A DNA stretch of 64,000 nt from an uncultured Flavobacterium sp. (GTDB lineage: Bacteria; Bacteroidota; Bacteroidia; Flavobacteriales; Flavobacteriaceae): NCBI RefSeq assembly GCF_947632075.1, contig NZ_CANRNX010000001.1:39867-103866 (forward strand). The letters run 5' to 3'. Below the pieces are notes generated by a model that was given only the letters and a program-made list of their open reading frames with translations, searched no databases and was not told the origin of the DNA. This document shows positions 1-10,055 of this stretch, piece after piece. The translations under genes and the position numbers were made by a program. Within the stretch, counting starts at the first letter, position 1. The number at the start of each line of letters is the position of its first letter.

Positions 1-202
1 TCATTTCACGTGCTGCTTTGTTTGTAAATGTTAGCGATAAAATGTTAAATGCATCAACACCTTGTTGCATTAAATAAGCAATTCTAAGGGTTAACACTCT
101 GGTTTTACCAGAACCTGCACCAGCAATTACAATCATTGGGCCATCTTTCTGTAAAACAGGTGCTCTTTGAGCTTCATTTAACTGATCTATTAATGCTTGC
201 AT
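1..202 (-). CDS. UvrD/PcrA-type ATP-dependent DNA helicase, N-terminal fragment (continues off the left edge)
   Basis: Reverse-strand translation [67 protein letters not shown]; Walker A AGAGSGKT and motif Ia TFTNKAA. Confidence 0.88.
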   Translation of the reverse strand, partial: MQALIDQLNEAQRAPVLQKDGPMIVIAGAGSGKTRVLTLRIAYLMQQGVDAFNILSLTFTNKAAREM

Positions 203-320
203 ATTTTCTAATTTCAAAAAATCAAATTTACTACTACAATATGGTTATTACAAGTTTTAATATTGTAGATTAATATTTGTTTAATGTTTGATATTTACTA
301 ATTTCGAAAAAAAAATATCG

Positions 321-851
321 ATGGATTTAAATTATATGGAGTTAGCAATTCTTGCTATTGGATTGCTTTTAATAGTATCTATTTATTATTTCATAGTAAA
401 ATCTTCTGAAAAAAAGCAATTTGCAAAAAGATTAAAGCATGCAACATTTTATCAAGAAGAAATAAAGCAAAAACGCCAGGCAACACCACAAATTTTGCAA
501 GCTTACGAGCGCTTAACTATTTTAATGGAACGCATTGATTTACCCAAACTTTTATCACGTGTTCAACCAATTTCAGAATTGAAACAAGATTATGCAAACT
601 TTTTAATTCAGAACGTAGATCAAGAATTTGATTTTAATCTTTCACAACAATTATATGTTTCTGATGAAAGTTGGGCCCTAGTTTTAACTGCAAAAAATAC
701 AGTTATTCAAGAAATTTTGAAAACTTCGTTAAATGAAAAAGTGATAGATGCAAACAGTTTACGTTTGGCTTTATTGAGCAAAACAGAGCAAAACTCTGTT
801 GTAGATTTAGCTAAAAATAGATTACGAAAAGAAGTGGGTGAAATGATTTAG
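321..851 (+). CDS. Hypothetical protein with N-terminal transmembrane helix (start at 321 preferred over 288)
   Basis: ORF MDLNYMELAILAIGLLLIVSIYYFIV...; hydrophobic N-terminus then soluble domain. Confidence 0.7.
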   Translation: MDLNYMELAILAIGLLLIVSIYYFIVKSSEKKQFAKRLKHATFYQEEIKQKRQATPQILQAYERLTILMERIDLPKLLSRVQPISELKQDYANFLIQNVDQEFDFNLSQQLYVSDESWALVLTAKNTVIQEILKTSLNEKVIDANSLRLALLSKTEQNSVVDLAKNRLRKEVGEMI

Positions 852-884
852 ATTTTTTGTATTTTAGAATTAAATTTTTTGAAT

Positions 885-1082
885 ATGAAAAAGCTATTTT
901 TAATTTTAAGTCCGTTACTTTTTTTTGCTTGCGATACAAAAGGAGAATGTGGTTGTGAAGTTTATAATATTATAACCGATGAAGATGGAATTATTACTTA
1001 TGAATTGATTGGAACAAGAGATGGTTATTGTTCACAATACGATTTAGAAGGTTATTATTACTTTGATGTAAATTGTGATTAA
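885..1082 (+). CDS. Small cysteine-containing lipoprotein
   Basis: MKKLFLILSPLLFFAC lipobox; about 65 aa; followed by a strong hairpin. Confidence 0.6.
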   Translation: MKKLFLILSPLLFFACDTKGECGCEVYNIITDEDGIITYELIGTRDGYCSQYDLEGYYYFDVNCD

Positions 1083-1086
1083 TATA

Positions 1087-1116
1087 AAAGCCTCATCAGA
1101 ATTCTGATGAGGCTTT
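1087..1116. terminator. Bidirectional intrinsic terminator between convergent genes
   Basis: Perfect 30-bp palindrome AAAGCCTCATCAGAATTCTGATGAGGCTTT. Confidence 0.85.
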
Positions 1117-1118
1117 GT

Positions 1119-3209
1119 TTATTCAACTTTATTAATTTCATCCATTAATTTTTGTAAAGCTTCATGTTCATCTTCAGGTAAATACGGAATCAAATCATTA
1201 AAATGTTTTTTGAATTCATTTTTTGTACATAACGAAATAATAGCCTCTCGACCAAATTTTCTAAATTGTGGTTTATGACTCACCAATGCATTCACTAAAT
1301 GCGGCAACGTATTACTATCGTACTGATTTAAAAACCACATCGCCGAAATAGCGTTCATTCGAACATTGCTGTTATATTTAGAATAAGCATAACCTTCTAA
1401 TTCTTTGTACCAATTGGGTTTATTTTCTAACTGATAATTTTCAGTAGCGAGTGCCAACATTAGCCAAGTAATTCTAAGATTTTTATCATTAAATCCTTGC
1501 CAATTTTTTGAAACATCTAATATCTGATGTCTTAAATCTGGACGTTGATACCAAAGATTTTTTAAAGCAATTTCTTGTGTAATATAAGAACCATCATTTA
1601 AAAATGATTGATAACTTTCTAAATATTCATTCGGAATTTCCTTAATAATTTGAACCAAAGCTTGTCTTACTTTTATATTATCAGTTTGAGCAATATAATC
1701 ATAAAACTCTTTCGCTTCACTATAAGGAACGTTATGTAATTGAAAAACAACTTCACGTTTCACTTGTTCGTACGGACTATTCTTAAGTGCATTTAATAAA
1801 TAATCTTTCTTTAATTCAAACGGAAGATTTTGTTTTTCTACCAATTCTAAATATTGCTGAATTAACGGATTATTCTTTAGTAAGAATAAAGCTTGCTTAA
1901 TATCAAACGAAGAATTTGTTAACCATTCTTTTTTAAACTTTTCTTTATTGAAAGAAGTTATTTGAGAAACTTCATTTAAAAAATCGTCTGTAGTAGCATT
2001 TTTAAAAGCATACTTGTCAAGATAATTTTTTACAGCAGTTTGAAAATTATTATCCCCGATTAAATTTCTTAAAACAAATAAAGCCCAAGCTCCTTTCTGA
2101 TAATACGTAATCGTTGTTGCACCTTCACTTACCAAAACCGTATTTTTAGCATTTTTACTTTCCTTTTGAATGTTTTCTGCCATTTCATAAAGTTCCCAAT
2201 AAAAATAATCGTCCCCAAAAAATTCACGTTCAGCTAAAAGTGCATAAAATGTTGCAAAACCTTCTTGTAGCCAATGGTCTTTTGAAGTTTTCGCTGTTAT
2301 TAAATCACCAAACCATTGATGAGCCATTTCGTGAGCATTTACGTTAACGTAGCTTCTATCTACAACACCAATTTTATCCACTACAAAATCTTGATTAAAA
2401 ATCGTTGAAGTTGTATTTTCCATACCAGAATACAAAAAATCTTCAACCGGAATGTTTCTATAAATTTTCCAAGGATAATTATAACGAGTTTCTTTTTCAA
2501 GAAAATCAAACATTTGTTTGGTATATTTATATGTGGTCTCGTATTTCGATTTATCTGAAGATTTCAAATAAGATTCAATTGGAGTACCAGAAGTACTTTT
2601 CTGAGTGGTAACATCATACTTTCCAATTGCAAACATCAACAAATACGAACTCATAGGATCTGTCATCACATAATTCCAAGTGCTTACATTACCATTATTT
2701 TTTTTATTTGATAAAACTCCATTTGCAACCACCTGATAATTCTTATCAAAAGATATCGATAAATTATATATTACTTTTTCGTTATAATCATCGAAACTTG
2801 GCAACCAATGAGAAGTATATTTTCCTTGTCCTTGAGTCCAAATTTGCAAATCGTTTCCTGTTCCGATAAAATAAACGGTTTGTTTTGGAATAGTATTGTA
2901 TTTAATGGTCAATTGGTTATCGCCCATTTTATAACCCGAAAATAATTTAATTTGTTTTTTATCGTATTTAAATCCAGCTGATTTTCCATCAATTAAAACC
3001 GACTGAATTTGCATATTCTTAGCATCAATTCTAATCGTATCTACTTCAGATTTAACATTAAAATTATAAGTTACATTACCTAAAATTTTACGCTGAGAAA
3101 TATCAAAATCAATAGAAGCATTCGCTTTAATAAAATCAACTTGATTACTTTTTTGAGCGAAATTAACTTGAGAAATAATTATAAATAAAGGGAGTAATAT
3201 TTTTTTCAT
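1119..3209 (-). CDS. M1 family metallopeptidase (aminopeptidase N-like), secreted
   Basis: GMENTT and HEMAHQWFGD zinc-binding motifs; signal peptide MKKILLPLFIIISQVNFAQ; start at 3209 preferred over 3230. Confidence 0.93.
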   Translation of the reverse strand: MKKILLPLFIIISQVNFAQKSNQVDFIKANASIDFDISQRKILGNVTYNFNVKSEVDTIRIDAKNMQIQSVLIDGKSAGFKYDKKQIKLFSGYKMGDNQLTIKYNTIPKQTVYFIGTGNDLQIWTQGQGKYTSHWLPSFDDYNEKVIYNLSISFDKNYQVVANGVLSNKKNNGNVSTWNYVMTDPMSSYLLMFAIGKYDVTTQKSTSGTPIESYLKSSDKSKYETTYKYTKQMFDFLEKETRYNYPWKIYRNIPVEDFLYSGMENTTSTIFNQDFVVDKIGVVDRSYVNVNAHEMAHQWFGDLITAKTSKDHWLQEGFATFYALLAEREFFGDDYFYWELYEMAENIQKESKNAKNTVLVSEGATTITYYQKGAWALFVLRNLIGDNNFQTAVKNYLDKYAFKNATTDDFLNEVSQITSFNKEKFKKEWLTNSSFDIKQALFLLKNNPLIQQYLELVEKQNLPFELKKDYLLNALKNSPYEQVKREVVFQLHNVPYSEAKEFYDYIAQTDNIKVRQALVQIIKEIPNEYLESYQSFLNDGSYITQEIALKNLWYQRPDLRHQILDVSKNWQGFNDKNLRITWLMLALATENYQLENKPNWYKELEGYAYSKYNSNVRMNAISAMWFLNQYDSNTLPHLVNALVSHKPQFRKFGREAIISLCTKNEFKKHFNDLIPYLPEDEHEALQKLMDEINKVE

Positions 3210-3323
3210 ACAGATATCATAGTAATCCATAAAAATAGTAAATGTTTTATAATCTCTTTATTTATTCAAGATAATTTAAAGCCTTCGCATAAAAAAGCTT
3301 AATTTTGCAACAAACCCTTTTTT

Positions 3324-4601
3324 ATGCAGTTTACAGATTTTAATTTAAACAACAATGTTTTAGAAGCTATTAAAGATGTTGGTTATGAAGCACCTACTCC
3401 AATACAAGCTAAAGCAATTCCACTAATTTTAGAAGGAAAAGACTTAGTTGGATGTGCCCAAACCGGAACAGGAAAAACAGCTGCTTTTGCAATTCCAATT
3501 ATTAATAATATTCATAGAATTGTTGGATCTGCCAAAAAAAGAAAATTAATTCGTACTGTAGTTTTAACACCTACAAGAGAATTAGCGATTCAGATTGAAG
3601 AAAACTTTGAAAAATATTCTCATTTTACAAGTATCAAAACCATGGTACTTTACGGTGGTGTAAATCAAGAACCTCAAGTAAAATCGTTAAAAGAAGGAGT
3701 TGACGTTTTGGTTACTACACCTGGTCGTTTTTTAGATTTGTACAAGCAAAAACACATTAATGTAGATCATGTACATCAATTAGTTATTGATGAAGCCGAT
3801 TTAATGTTAGACATGGGGTTTATTGCCGATGTAAGAAAAGTTATAAAATTAACTCCAGACAATAGACAAACTTTATTATTTTCTGCAACCATGCCTTTGG
3901 CTGTTCGTGAATTGGCAGATGATTTTATGAACAATGCAGCTTTTGTTTCTGTAGATCCAATTTCAAGTGCTTCTAATCAAGTTAAACAACGTATTTATTT
4001 TGTTGAGAAAGAAGATAAGAAGAAACTTTTAGTTCATTTAATTGCTGAACAAGAATTGAAAAATATTTTAATTTTTGCAAGAACAAAACACGGAGTTGAT
4101 TCAATTGTAGAATATCTTCAAAAAAACAATTTGAATGTCGATGGAATTCACGGTGATAAATCACAGAGCAAACGTGAAGAAATTTTAAAGAAATTTAAAG
4201 ATAAAGAAATTGATATCTTAGTTGCCACTGATGTAGCTTCGCGTGGAATTGATATTGACGCACTTCCGGTTGTTATTAATTTTGATTTACCGAATGTTCC
4301 AGAAACATATGTACATAGAATTGGAAGAACAGGAAGAGCCGGAATGGATGGAGTTTCTATTGCTTTTTGTGGAAAAGATGAAAGAACATATTGGGATTCG
4401 ATAAAAAAACTCACTCGTATTATCGCGAAAGAAGTTCAGGACCATCCTTATCCTTGGAAGGAAACAAACCCAAATTCTAAAACCGATTTTAGAAACAAAA
4501 AGAAAAAAACTGGCGGAAACAACGGAAATTCAAATTCGAAAAATGCAGCTAATTCAAGAAAATCAGATGCATCTAAAAAAAATAAAAAAAGATGGTACTA
4601 A
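3324..4601 (+). CDS. DEAD/DEAH-box RNA helicase (RhlE-like)
   Basis: AQTGTGKT, PTRELA, DEAD, SAT, HRIGRTGR motifs; basic C-terminal tail. Confidence 0.95.
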   Translation: MQFTDFNLNNNVLEAIKDVGYEAPTPIQAKAIPLILEGKDLVGCAQTGTGKTAAFAIPIINNIHRIVGSAKKRKLIRTVVLTPTRELAIQIEENFEKYSHFTSIKTMVLYGGVNQEPQVKSLKEGVDVLVTTPGRFLDLYKQKHINVDHVHQLVIDEADLMLDMGFIADVRKVIKLTPDNRQTLLFSATMPLAVRELADDFMNNAAFVSVDPISSASNQVKQRIYFVEKEDKKKLLVHLIAEQELKNILIFARTKHGVDSIVEYLQKNNLNVDGIHGDKSQSKREEILKKFKDKEIDILVATDVASRGIDIDALPVVINFDLPNVPETYVHRIGRTGRAGMDGVSIAFCGKDERTYWDSIKKLTRIIAKEVQDHPYPWKETNPNSKTDFRNKKKKTGGNNGNSNSKNAANSRKSDASKKNKKRWY

Positions 4602-4730
4602 GAATTCTTAATTTTAAGATTTCATTTTAATCATCATCTCAAAATATACATTTAACAAAAATCTAAATCGTAAAAACATTTAATTTAAAAAAGATAATTT
4701 TTTAGATATTTGTGAACAGACAAAACGGAT

Positions 4731-6506
4731 ATGATAAAAGTAGAACGTTTATTTGATGTTGCTTATTATGCACATCAAAAATACAATTTGCAAGTCATTT
4801 TTGCTACAAAGCAAAACGGTACTTGGAAAAAAACTTCGAGTCAAGAATATTTAAATCAAGTAAATGCAATTTCTAAAGCCCTGATTCATTTAGGAGTTCA
4901 AGCAAATGATAAAATCGCAGTTATTACAACAGCGAACAGAACCGAATGGAATATTTTAGATATAGCAATCTTACAAATTGGTGCACAAAATGTACCAATT
5001 TATCCAACGGTTTCGGCTGAAGAGTTTGAATACATTTTCAATCATTCTGATGCTAATTTATGCTTCGTTTCAGATGCAATTATTTACAATAAAATTAAAG
5101 CTATTGAAGAAAAATTACCTTTAGTAAAAGATATATATTCGTTTGATGTTATCGAAAATTGTAAAAACATCCAAGATTTAATCAACTTAGGAAATTCATT
5201 ACAAAATGAAACAGAAGTTGAATTAAGAAAAAACAACGTTAAATCAGATGATTTAGCTACCATAATTTATACTTCTGGAACGACCGGAAAACCAAAGGGA
5301 GTTATGTTATCTCACAAAAACATAATTTCAAATTTCTTAGCCTGCCAAGATCGAGTACCTTTTGTTTACGGAAAAGATGTTGCGTTAAGTTTTTTACCTT
5401 GTTGTCACGTTTACGAACGAATGCTTTTATATTTATACCAGTATGGTGGTTTATCAATTTATTTTGCAGAATCTATTGATAAAATCGGAGAAAATATCAT
5501 TGAAGTAAAACCAAACGTAATGTGTGTTGTACCTCGTTTACTTGAAAAAGTATACGACAGAATAATTGAAAAAGGTGCAGCTTTAACTGGCTTAAAACGA
5601 AAATTATTCTTTTGGTCTGCTGAACTTGCAGAAGAATTTGAACCTTATGGTAGAAACGGAGCTTGGTATGAATTTAAGTTAAGCATAGCACGAAAATTAG
5701 TTCTTTCTAAATGGAAACAAGCTTTAGGTGGGAATTTAAATACAGTTGTTTGTGGAAGCGCTGCGTTACAACCAAGATTAGGTAGAGCGTTTACAGCTGC
5801 AGAAATGGTTTGTATGGAAGGTTACGGTTTAACCGAAACTTCACCTGTAATTGCCGTTAACGATTTAAGAAATAATAATTTAAAATACGGAACAGTTGGT
5901 AAACCAATTGTTGGTGTTGAAGTTAAAATTGCCGAAGATGGTGAAATTTTAACCAAAAGCGATTCTGTAATGTTGGGTTATTATAAAGATCCTGAAAAAA
6001 CAGCAGAAGTTTTAAAAAATGGTTATTTCCATACTGAAGATATCGGAGAAATTGATTCTGACGGATTTTTAAAAATTACCGATCGTAAAAAGGAAATGTT
6101 TAAAACTTCAGGTGGAAAATATGTAGCACCACAGGCTTTAGAAAATGCAATGAAAGCTTCACGTTTTATTGAACAAATTATGGTTGTTGGTGAAGGAGAA
6201 AAAATGCCTGGAGCTTTAATTCAACCTGATTTTACTTTTGTTCGTCAATGGACAAAACGAAAAAGAATAAACGTTGGAACTACTAATGAAGAGCTAATTG
6301 CTAATGAATTAGTAAAAGCAAGAATTCAGAAGGTAATTACAGAGATAAATAAAGGATTTGGAAATTGGGAACAAGTAAAAGTCTTTGAATTAACACCTGA
6401 TGTTTGGAGTATAGAATCTGGACATTTAACTCCAACTTTAAAATTTAAACGTAAAAAAATAAAAGAAATGTACATTCAAGAATATAACAGAATGTATAAC
6501 ATTTAA
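4731..6506 (+). CDS. AMP-dependent synthetase / long-chain fatty acid--CoA ligase
   Basis: YTSGTTGKPKGVMLSH, GYGLTETSP and DRKKEMFKTSGGKYVAP motifs. Confidence 0.94.
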   Translation: MIKVERLFDVAYYAHQKYNLQVIFATKQNGTWKKTSSQEYLNQVNAISKALIHLGVQANDKIAVITTANRTEWNILDIAILQIGAQNVPIYPTVSAEEFEYIFNHSDANLCFVSDAIIYNKIKAIEEKLPLVKDIYSFDVIENCKNIQDLINLGNSLQNETEVELRKNNVKSDDLATIIYTSGTTGKPKGVMLSHKNIISNFLACQDRVPFVYGKDVALSFLPCCHVYERMLLYLYQYGGLSIYFAESIDKIGENIIEVKPNVMCVVPRLLEKVYDRIIEKGAALTGLKRKLFFWSAELAEEFEPYGRNGAWYEFKLSIARKLVLSKWKQALGGNLNTVVCGSAALQPRLGRAFTAAEMVCMEGYGLTETSPVIAVNDLRNNNLKYGTVGKPIVGVEVKIAEDGEILTKSDSVMLGYYKDPEKTAEVLKNGYFHTEDIGEIDSDGFLKITDRKKEMFKTSGGKYVAPQALENAMKASRFIEQIMVVGEGEKMPGALIQPDFTFVRQWTKRKRINVGTTNEELIANELVKARIQKVITEINKGFGNWEQVKVFELTPDVWSIESGHLTPTLKFKRKKIKEMYIQEYNRMYNI

Positions 6507-6507
6507 C

Positions 6508-6544
6508 AAAAAATCCAATTAAGTTTTTCTTAGTTGGATTTTTT
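6508..6544 (+). terminator. Intrinsic terminator
   Basis: AAAAAATCCAATTAAG-TTTTT-CTTAGTTGGATTTTTT with T-tract. Confidence 0.8.
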
Positions 6545-6736
6545 GTTTTTTAAAACCGAAACTGGTTAATTTATTAGGGTTAATTAAAAATATTAGAAAA
6601 TTTCACGTTTTAAATATCAATGAAATCAGGGATATAATTTGTGTAAGAAAAAACTAACTTTAGAAAAATAATTTAAATCTCACATTAGAACAGAAAATAT
6701 TTCTAAAAAAACGTCCAATTAAAATAAATCAATCTA

Positions 6737-7219
6737 ATGCTCCACGGTATTTTTACACTTTTAAACTCCAAAAGAAATAACAATATTGAAATTTCTACCA
6801 TTTTGCTTTCTGAGTTTAATGATCAAAATTTTGATATTGATAAAAAAGACTTTGCTTCTATTCATATCTCAAATCGCCCATCTTCAGATATTGAATTAAA
6901 TAGTTTAACAAAAAGCAAAGTAGATTATCAACTGTCTGGTAAAATAATTTCAGAAAAAGCTTTTCTAAATTCAATAGAAAAGATAGAAATACAAACTGAA
7001 GTATTAGATCAAATTTTTTATATTAAAAATACCATTAAAATTAAAAAATTAGATCGCAAAGAATTCAATAACATTTCAATTTACAACTATTCGAAAAAAA
7101 ATACGAGCAAGATTCCTAAAAATATGTTATTTCTTAAAATTGAATTATATATTGAGATTATGAATTGTGAGGAACCAAACGATATTAGTTTAATCTCAGA
7201 AAAATATATTACACTTTAA
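6737..7219 (+). CDS. Hypothetical protein
   Basis: 160-aa ORF in a gap between genes, followed by a strong terminator; no family recognised. Confidence 0.5.
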   Translation: MLHGIFTLLNSKRNNNIEISTILLSEFNDQNFDIDKKDFASIHISNRPSSDIELNSLTKSKVDYQLSGKIISEKAFLNSIEKIEIQTEVLDQIFYIKNTIKIKKLDRKEFNNISIYNYSKKNTSKIPKNMLFLKIELYIEIMNCEEPNDISLISEKYITL

Positions 7220-7257
7220 AAAAAAACGAGAAATTAAAATTTCTCGTTTTTTTTTAA
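7219..7257. terminator. Bidirectional intrinsic terminator
   Basis: A-tract + ACGAGAAATT...AATTTCTCGT + T-tract between convergent genes. Confidence 0.85.
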
Positions 7258-7259
7258 AT

Positions 7260-8600
7260 TTATATTCCTAAATAATTACTTGGTGAAATTTGTTTTAATT
7301 CTGCTTTAATTTCATCAGAAACATCCAGATTTGAAATAAATTCTTGTATAGAATCTCTTGTAATTGCAGCATTAGTACGAGTTAAATCTTTTAAAGCTTC
7401 GTACGGATTTGGATAAGCTTCTCTTCTTAAAATAGTTTGAATAGCTTCAGCAACTACTGCCCAATTGTTTTCTAAATCTTGAGCAAATTTAACTTCGTTT
7501 AACAATAATTTATTCAATCCTTTCAAAGTTGCTTCAAAAGCAATAATTGTATGCCCCATCGGAACTCCAACATTTCTAAAAACTGTACTATCAGTTAAAT
7601 CACGTTGTTGACGTGAAATAGGAAGTTTAGCAGACAAATGTTCAAAAATAGCATTTGCAATTCCCAAGTTTCCTTCAGAGTTTTCAAAATCAATTGGATT
7701 TACTTTATGTGGCATTGCAGAAGAACCAATTTCTCCAGCTTTGATCTTTTGTTTAAAATATTCCATTGAAACATAAGCCCAAATATCACGATCTAAATCA
7801 ATTAAAATGGTATTGATTCGTTTTAATGCGTCGAAAAATGCAGCAAAATGGTCGTAATGTTCTACTTGAGTTGTTGGAAAAGAATATTTTAATCCTAAAA
7901 CACCTTCTACGAAATTTTCGCCAAATTGTCTCCAGTCATTATTTGGATAGGCAACAAAATGTGCATTAAAGTTTCCTGTTGCTCCTCCAAATTTCGCAGC
8001 AAAAGGAATGTTGTTTAACAAACGTAATTGTTCTTCTAAACGAACTACAAAAACATGAATTTCTTTTCCTAAACGAGTTGGTGATGCAGGTTGTCCGTGC
8101 GTACGTGCTAACATCGGAACGTCTTTCCATTCAATGCTTAACTCTTTTAATTTGTTAATTACATTGATTAATTTTGGCATATATACTGTAGCAAAGGCAT
8201 CTTTTGTAGATAACGGAATTGCCGTATTATTGATATCTTGAGAAGTTAATCCGAAGTGAATAAATTCTTTATGTTGTTCTAATCCTAATTTATCAAAAGC
8301 TTGTTTAATAAAATATTCAACAGCTTTTACATCGTGGTTAGTAGTTTTTTCAGTTTCTTTAATCCATAATGCATCTTCGGTAGAAAAATCTTGATAAATT
8401 TTTCTTAATTCAGGGAAAAGAGTTTTATCTACATTTTGTAATTGTGGTAAAGGCAATTCGCAAAGTGCAATAAAATATTCAATTTCTACTAAAACGCGGT
8501 ATTTGATTAAAGCTTCCTCAGAAAAATAAGGTGCTAAAGCTTGTGTTTTATTTCTATAACGACCATCGATTGGCGAAATAGCATTTAATTCTGTTAGCAT
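7260..8600 (-). CDS. purB: Adenylosuccinate lyase
   Basis: SPIDGRYRNKTQALAPYFSE and GSSAMPHKVNPIDFENSEGN signature. Confidence 0.96.
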   Translation of the reverse strand: MLTELNAISPIDGRYRNKTQALAPYFSEEALIKYRVLVEIEYFIALCELPLPQLQNVDKTLFPELRKIYQDFSTEDALWIKETEKTTNHDVKAVEYFIKQAFDKLGLEQHKEFIHFGLTSQDINNTAIPLSTKDAFATVYMPKLINVINKLKELSIEWKDVPMLARTHGQPASPTRLGKEIHVFVVRLEEQLRLLNNIPFAAKFGGATGNFNAHFVAYPNNDWRQFGENFVEGVLGLKYSFPTTQVEHYDHFAAFFDALKRINTILIDLDRDIWAYVSMEYFKQKIKAGEIGSSAMPHKVNPIDFENSEGNLGIANAIFEHLSAKLPISRQQRDLTDSTVFRNVGVPMGHTIIAFEATLKGLNKLLLNEVKFAQDLENNWAVVAEAIQTILRREAYPNPYEALKDLTRTNAAITRDSIQEFISNLDVSDEIKAELKQISPSNYLGI

Positions 8601-8716
8601 AATTTCAATTGTGTTGTTAAGGTGCAAATATAACTTGCTTTTTGGTAGTTTGAAAATTATCTGACTTCAAAAAAATAAAATAACAATTTAAAAATTAAGT
8701 TTTTTTTTAGAACTAA

Positions 8717-8754
8717 AAAAGGGATTAGATTTATAAAAAAAACTAATCCCTTTT
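8717..8754 (-). terminator. Intrinsic terminator of the HopJ/CvfB gene pair
   Basis: AAAAGGGATTAG...CTAATCCCTTTT. Confidence 0.7.
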
Positions 8755-8769
8755 GAATATTATATAAAC

Positions 8770-9102
8770 TTATTTTACTTCTAATACCGTGTTTTGAAAT
8801 GAAACCCCATCCCAACCATTAACCATAAACTGACGAATGTTTTGATGATTTGTTTCTGTTGGAGTTTCTAAAACTGCTTGATAATGCTCAACAAATAATT
8901 TTAAAGTATCTTGTTTAGAAAGATTATTCAACTTCGCAAAAAATAAAACTTTAGCACTCCCTTGATTTTCATCTTCAGCATTTTCTTGGTTTCCGTTTGA
9001 AAAAGCACTTGCAGTGTAATTATAATTTTCTTCGATAAAAGCAATTACATCAGAAAATACAATCTCCTTATTTTCAATTTTCTTTAATAAATCTTGAACC
9101 AT
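8770..9102 (-). CDS. HopJ-family (type III effector HopJ-like) protein
   Basis: FSDVIAFIEENYNYTASAFSNG...NHQNIRQFMVNGWDGVSF resembles the HopJ family; 1-nt TAATG overlap with the upstream gene. Confidence 0.78.
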   Translation of the reverse strand: MVQDLLKKIENKEIVFSDVIAFIEENYNYTASAFSNGNQENAEDENQGSAKVLFFAKLNNLSKQDTLKLFVEHYQAVLETPTETNHQNIRQFMVNGWDGVSFQNTVLEVK

Positions 9103-9932
9103 TAGTCTAATAAGTAAATTCCGTTTTCTTTAATTTCAATTTTCTTTTCTTTATACAACGTTCCAATTGTTTTCTTGAACGTTTTTTTACTCATATTTAA
9201 AATTTGCTTAATTTCTTCTGGATGACTATCGTCGTTCAAACCTAAGAAACCATCATTATATTCTAATTCATCTAAAATGATTTGAGCATATTTTTCAACT
9301 TTTTCGTAACCTAATTTAGTTCGAGAAACGTCAATTTTTCCGTCAGGACGAATTGTTTTAATATAACCAATAATGCGATCTCCGGTTCTTAAGTCTTCGA
9401 AAACCTCATTTTTGTACATTAAACCTTTATGTTTTTCATTGATGATTACATTAATTCCTAAATCGGTAATATGTGAAACAATTAAATCTACTTCCTCACC
9501 TTCCTCGACAGAAATATTATCATTATTTAAGAATTGATTTAATTTTGAAGAACCTACCAATCTATTAGTTTTCGGATCTAAACGCATATACGTTAAATAA
9601 CGTTTGTTTACTTCCATAGGGCGGGCTTGTTCTTTAAAAGGAACAAACAAATCTTTTTCTAATCCCATATCCATGAAAGCACCAAATTCGTTAATGTAAT
9701 TTACTTTTAATAAAGCAAACTCGTTTAAATATATTTTTGGTTCTAAAGTTGTTGCTACTGGACGTTCTTCATGATCTAAATAAACGAAAACAGTAATCTC
9801 ATCATTAAATTCATATTGAGCCGGTAAATATTTTATTGGAAGTAAAACATCATTTTCCCCATCGGTTAAAAATAAACCAACAGTTGTTCTTCTATCAATT
9901 CGTAACGTATTGTATTCGCCTAATAAAATCAT
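9102..9932 (-). CDS. CvfB/YitL-like S1-domain RNA-binding protein
   Basis: Tandem S1-like modules plus C-terminal winged-helix-like segment (KKTFKKTIGTLYKEKKIEI). Confidence 0.85.
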   Translation of the reverse strand: MILLGEYNTLRIDRRTTVGLFLTDGENDVLLPIKYLPAQYEFNDEITVFVYLDHEERPVATTLEPKIYLNEFALLKVNYINEFGAFMDMGLEKDLFVPFKEQARPMEVNKRYLTYMRLDPKTNRLVGSSKLNQFLNNDNISVEEGEEVDLIVSHITDLGINVIINEKHKGLMYKNEVFEDLRTGDRIIGYIKTIRPDGKIDVSRTKLGYEKVEKYAQIILDELEYNDGFLGLNDDSHPEEIKQILNMSKKTFKKTIGTLYKEKKIEIKENGIYLLD

Positions 9933-10008
9933 AAAATTAAATTTTTACAAAAGTACGAAGTTAATGTATATGTTGATTACCTTTTGATTTATATATTTTT
10001 AAATAAAA

Positions 10009-10033
10009 AAAGAAGACTATAAAAGTCTTCTTT
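10009..10033 (-). terminator. Intrinsic terminator-like hairpin downstream of fabG
   Basis: AAAGAAGACT...AGTCTTCTTT. Confidence 0.65.
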
Positions 10034-10055
10034 AAATTTAATATGTTTTGGATGA

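Noticed and set aside
2405-2611. Plus-strand ORF inside the M1 peptidase gene
   Set aside because: Fully antisense to a well-supported CDS and not protein-like; the same applies to other antisense shadows such as 3982-4164, 4148-4414, 10096-10338, 10963-11148, 13830-14048 and 15433-15825
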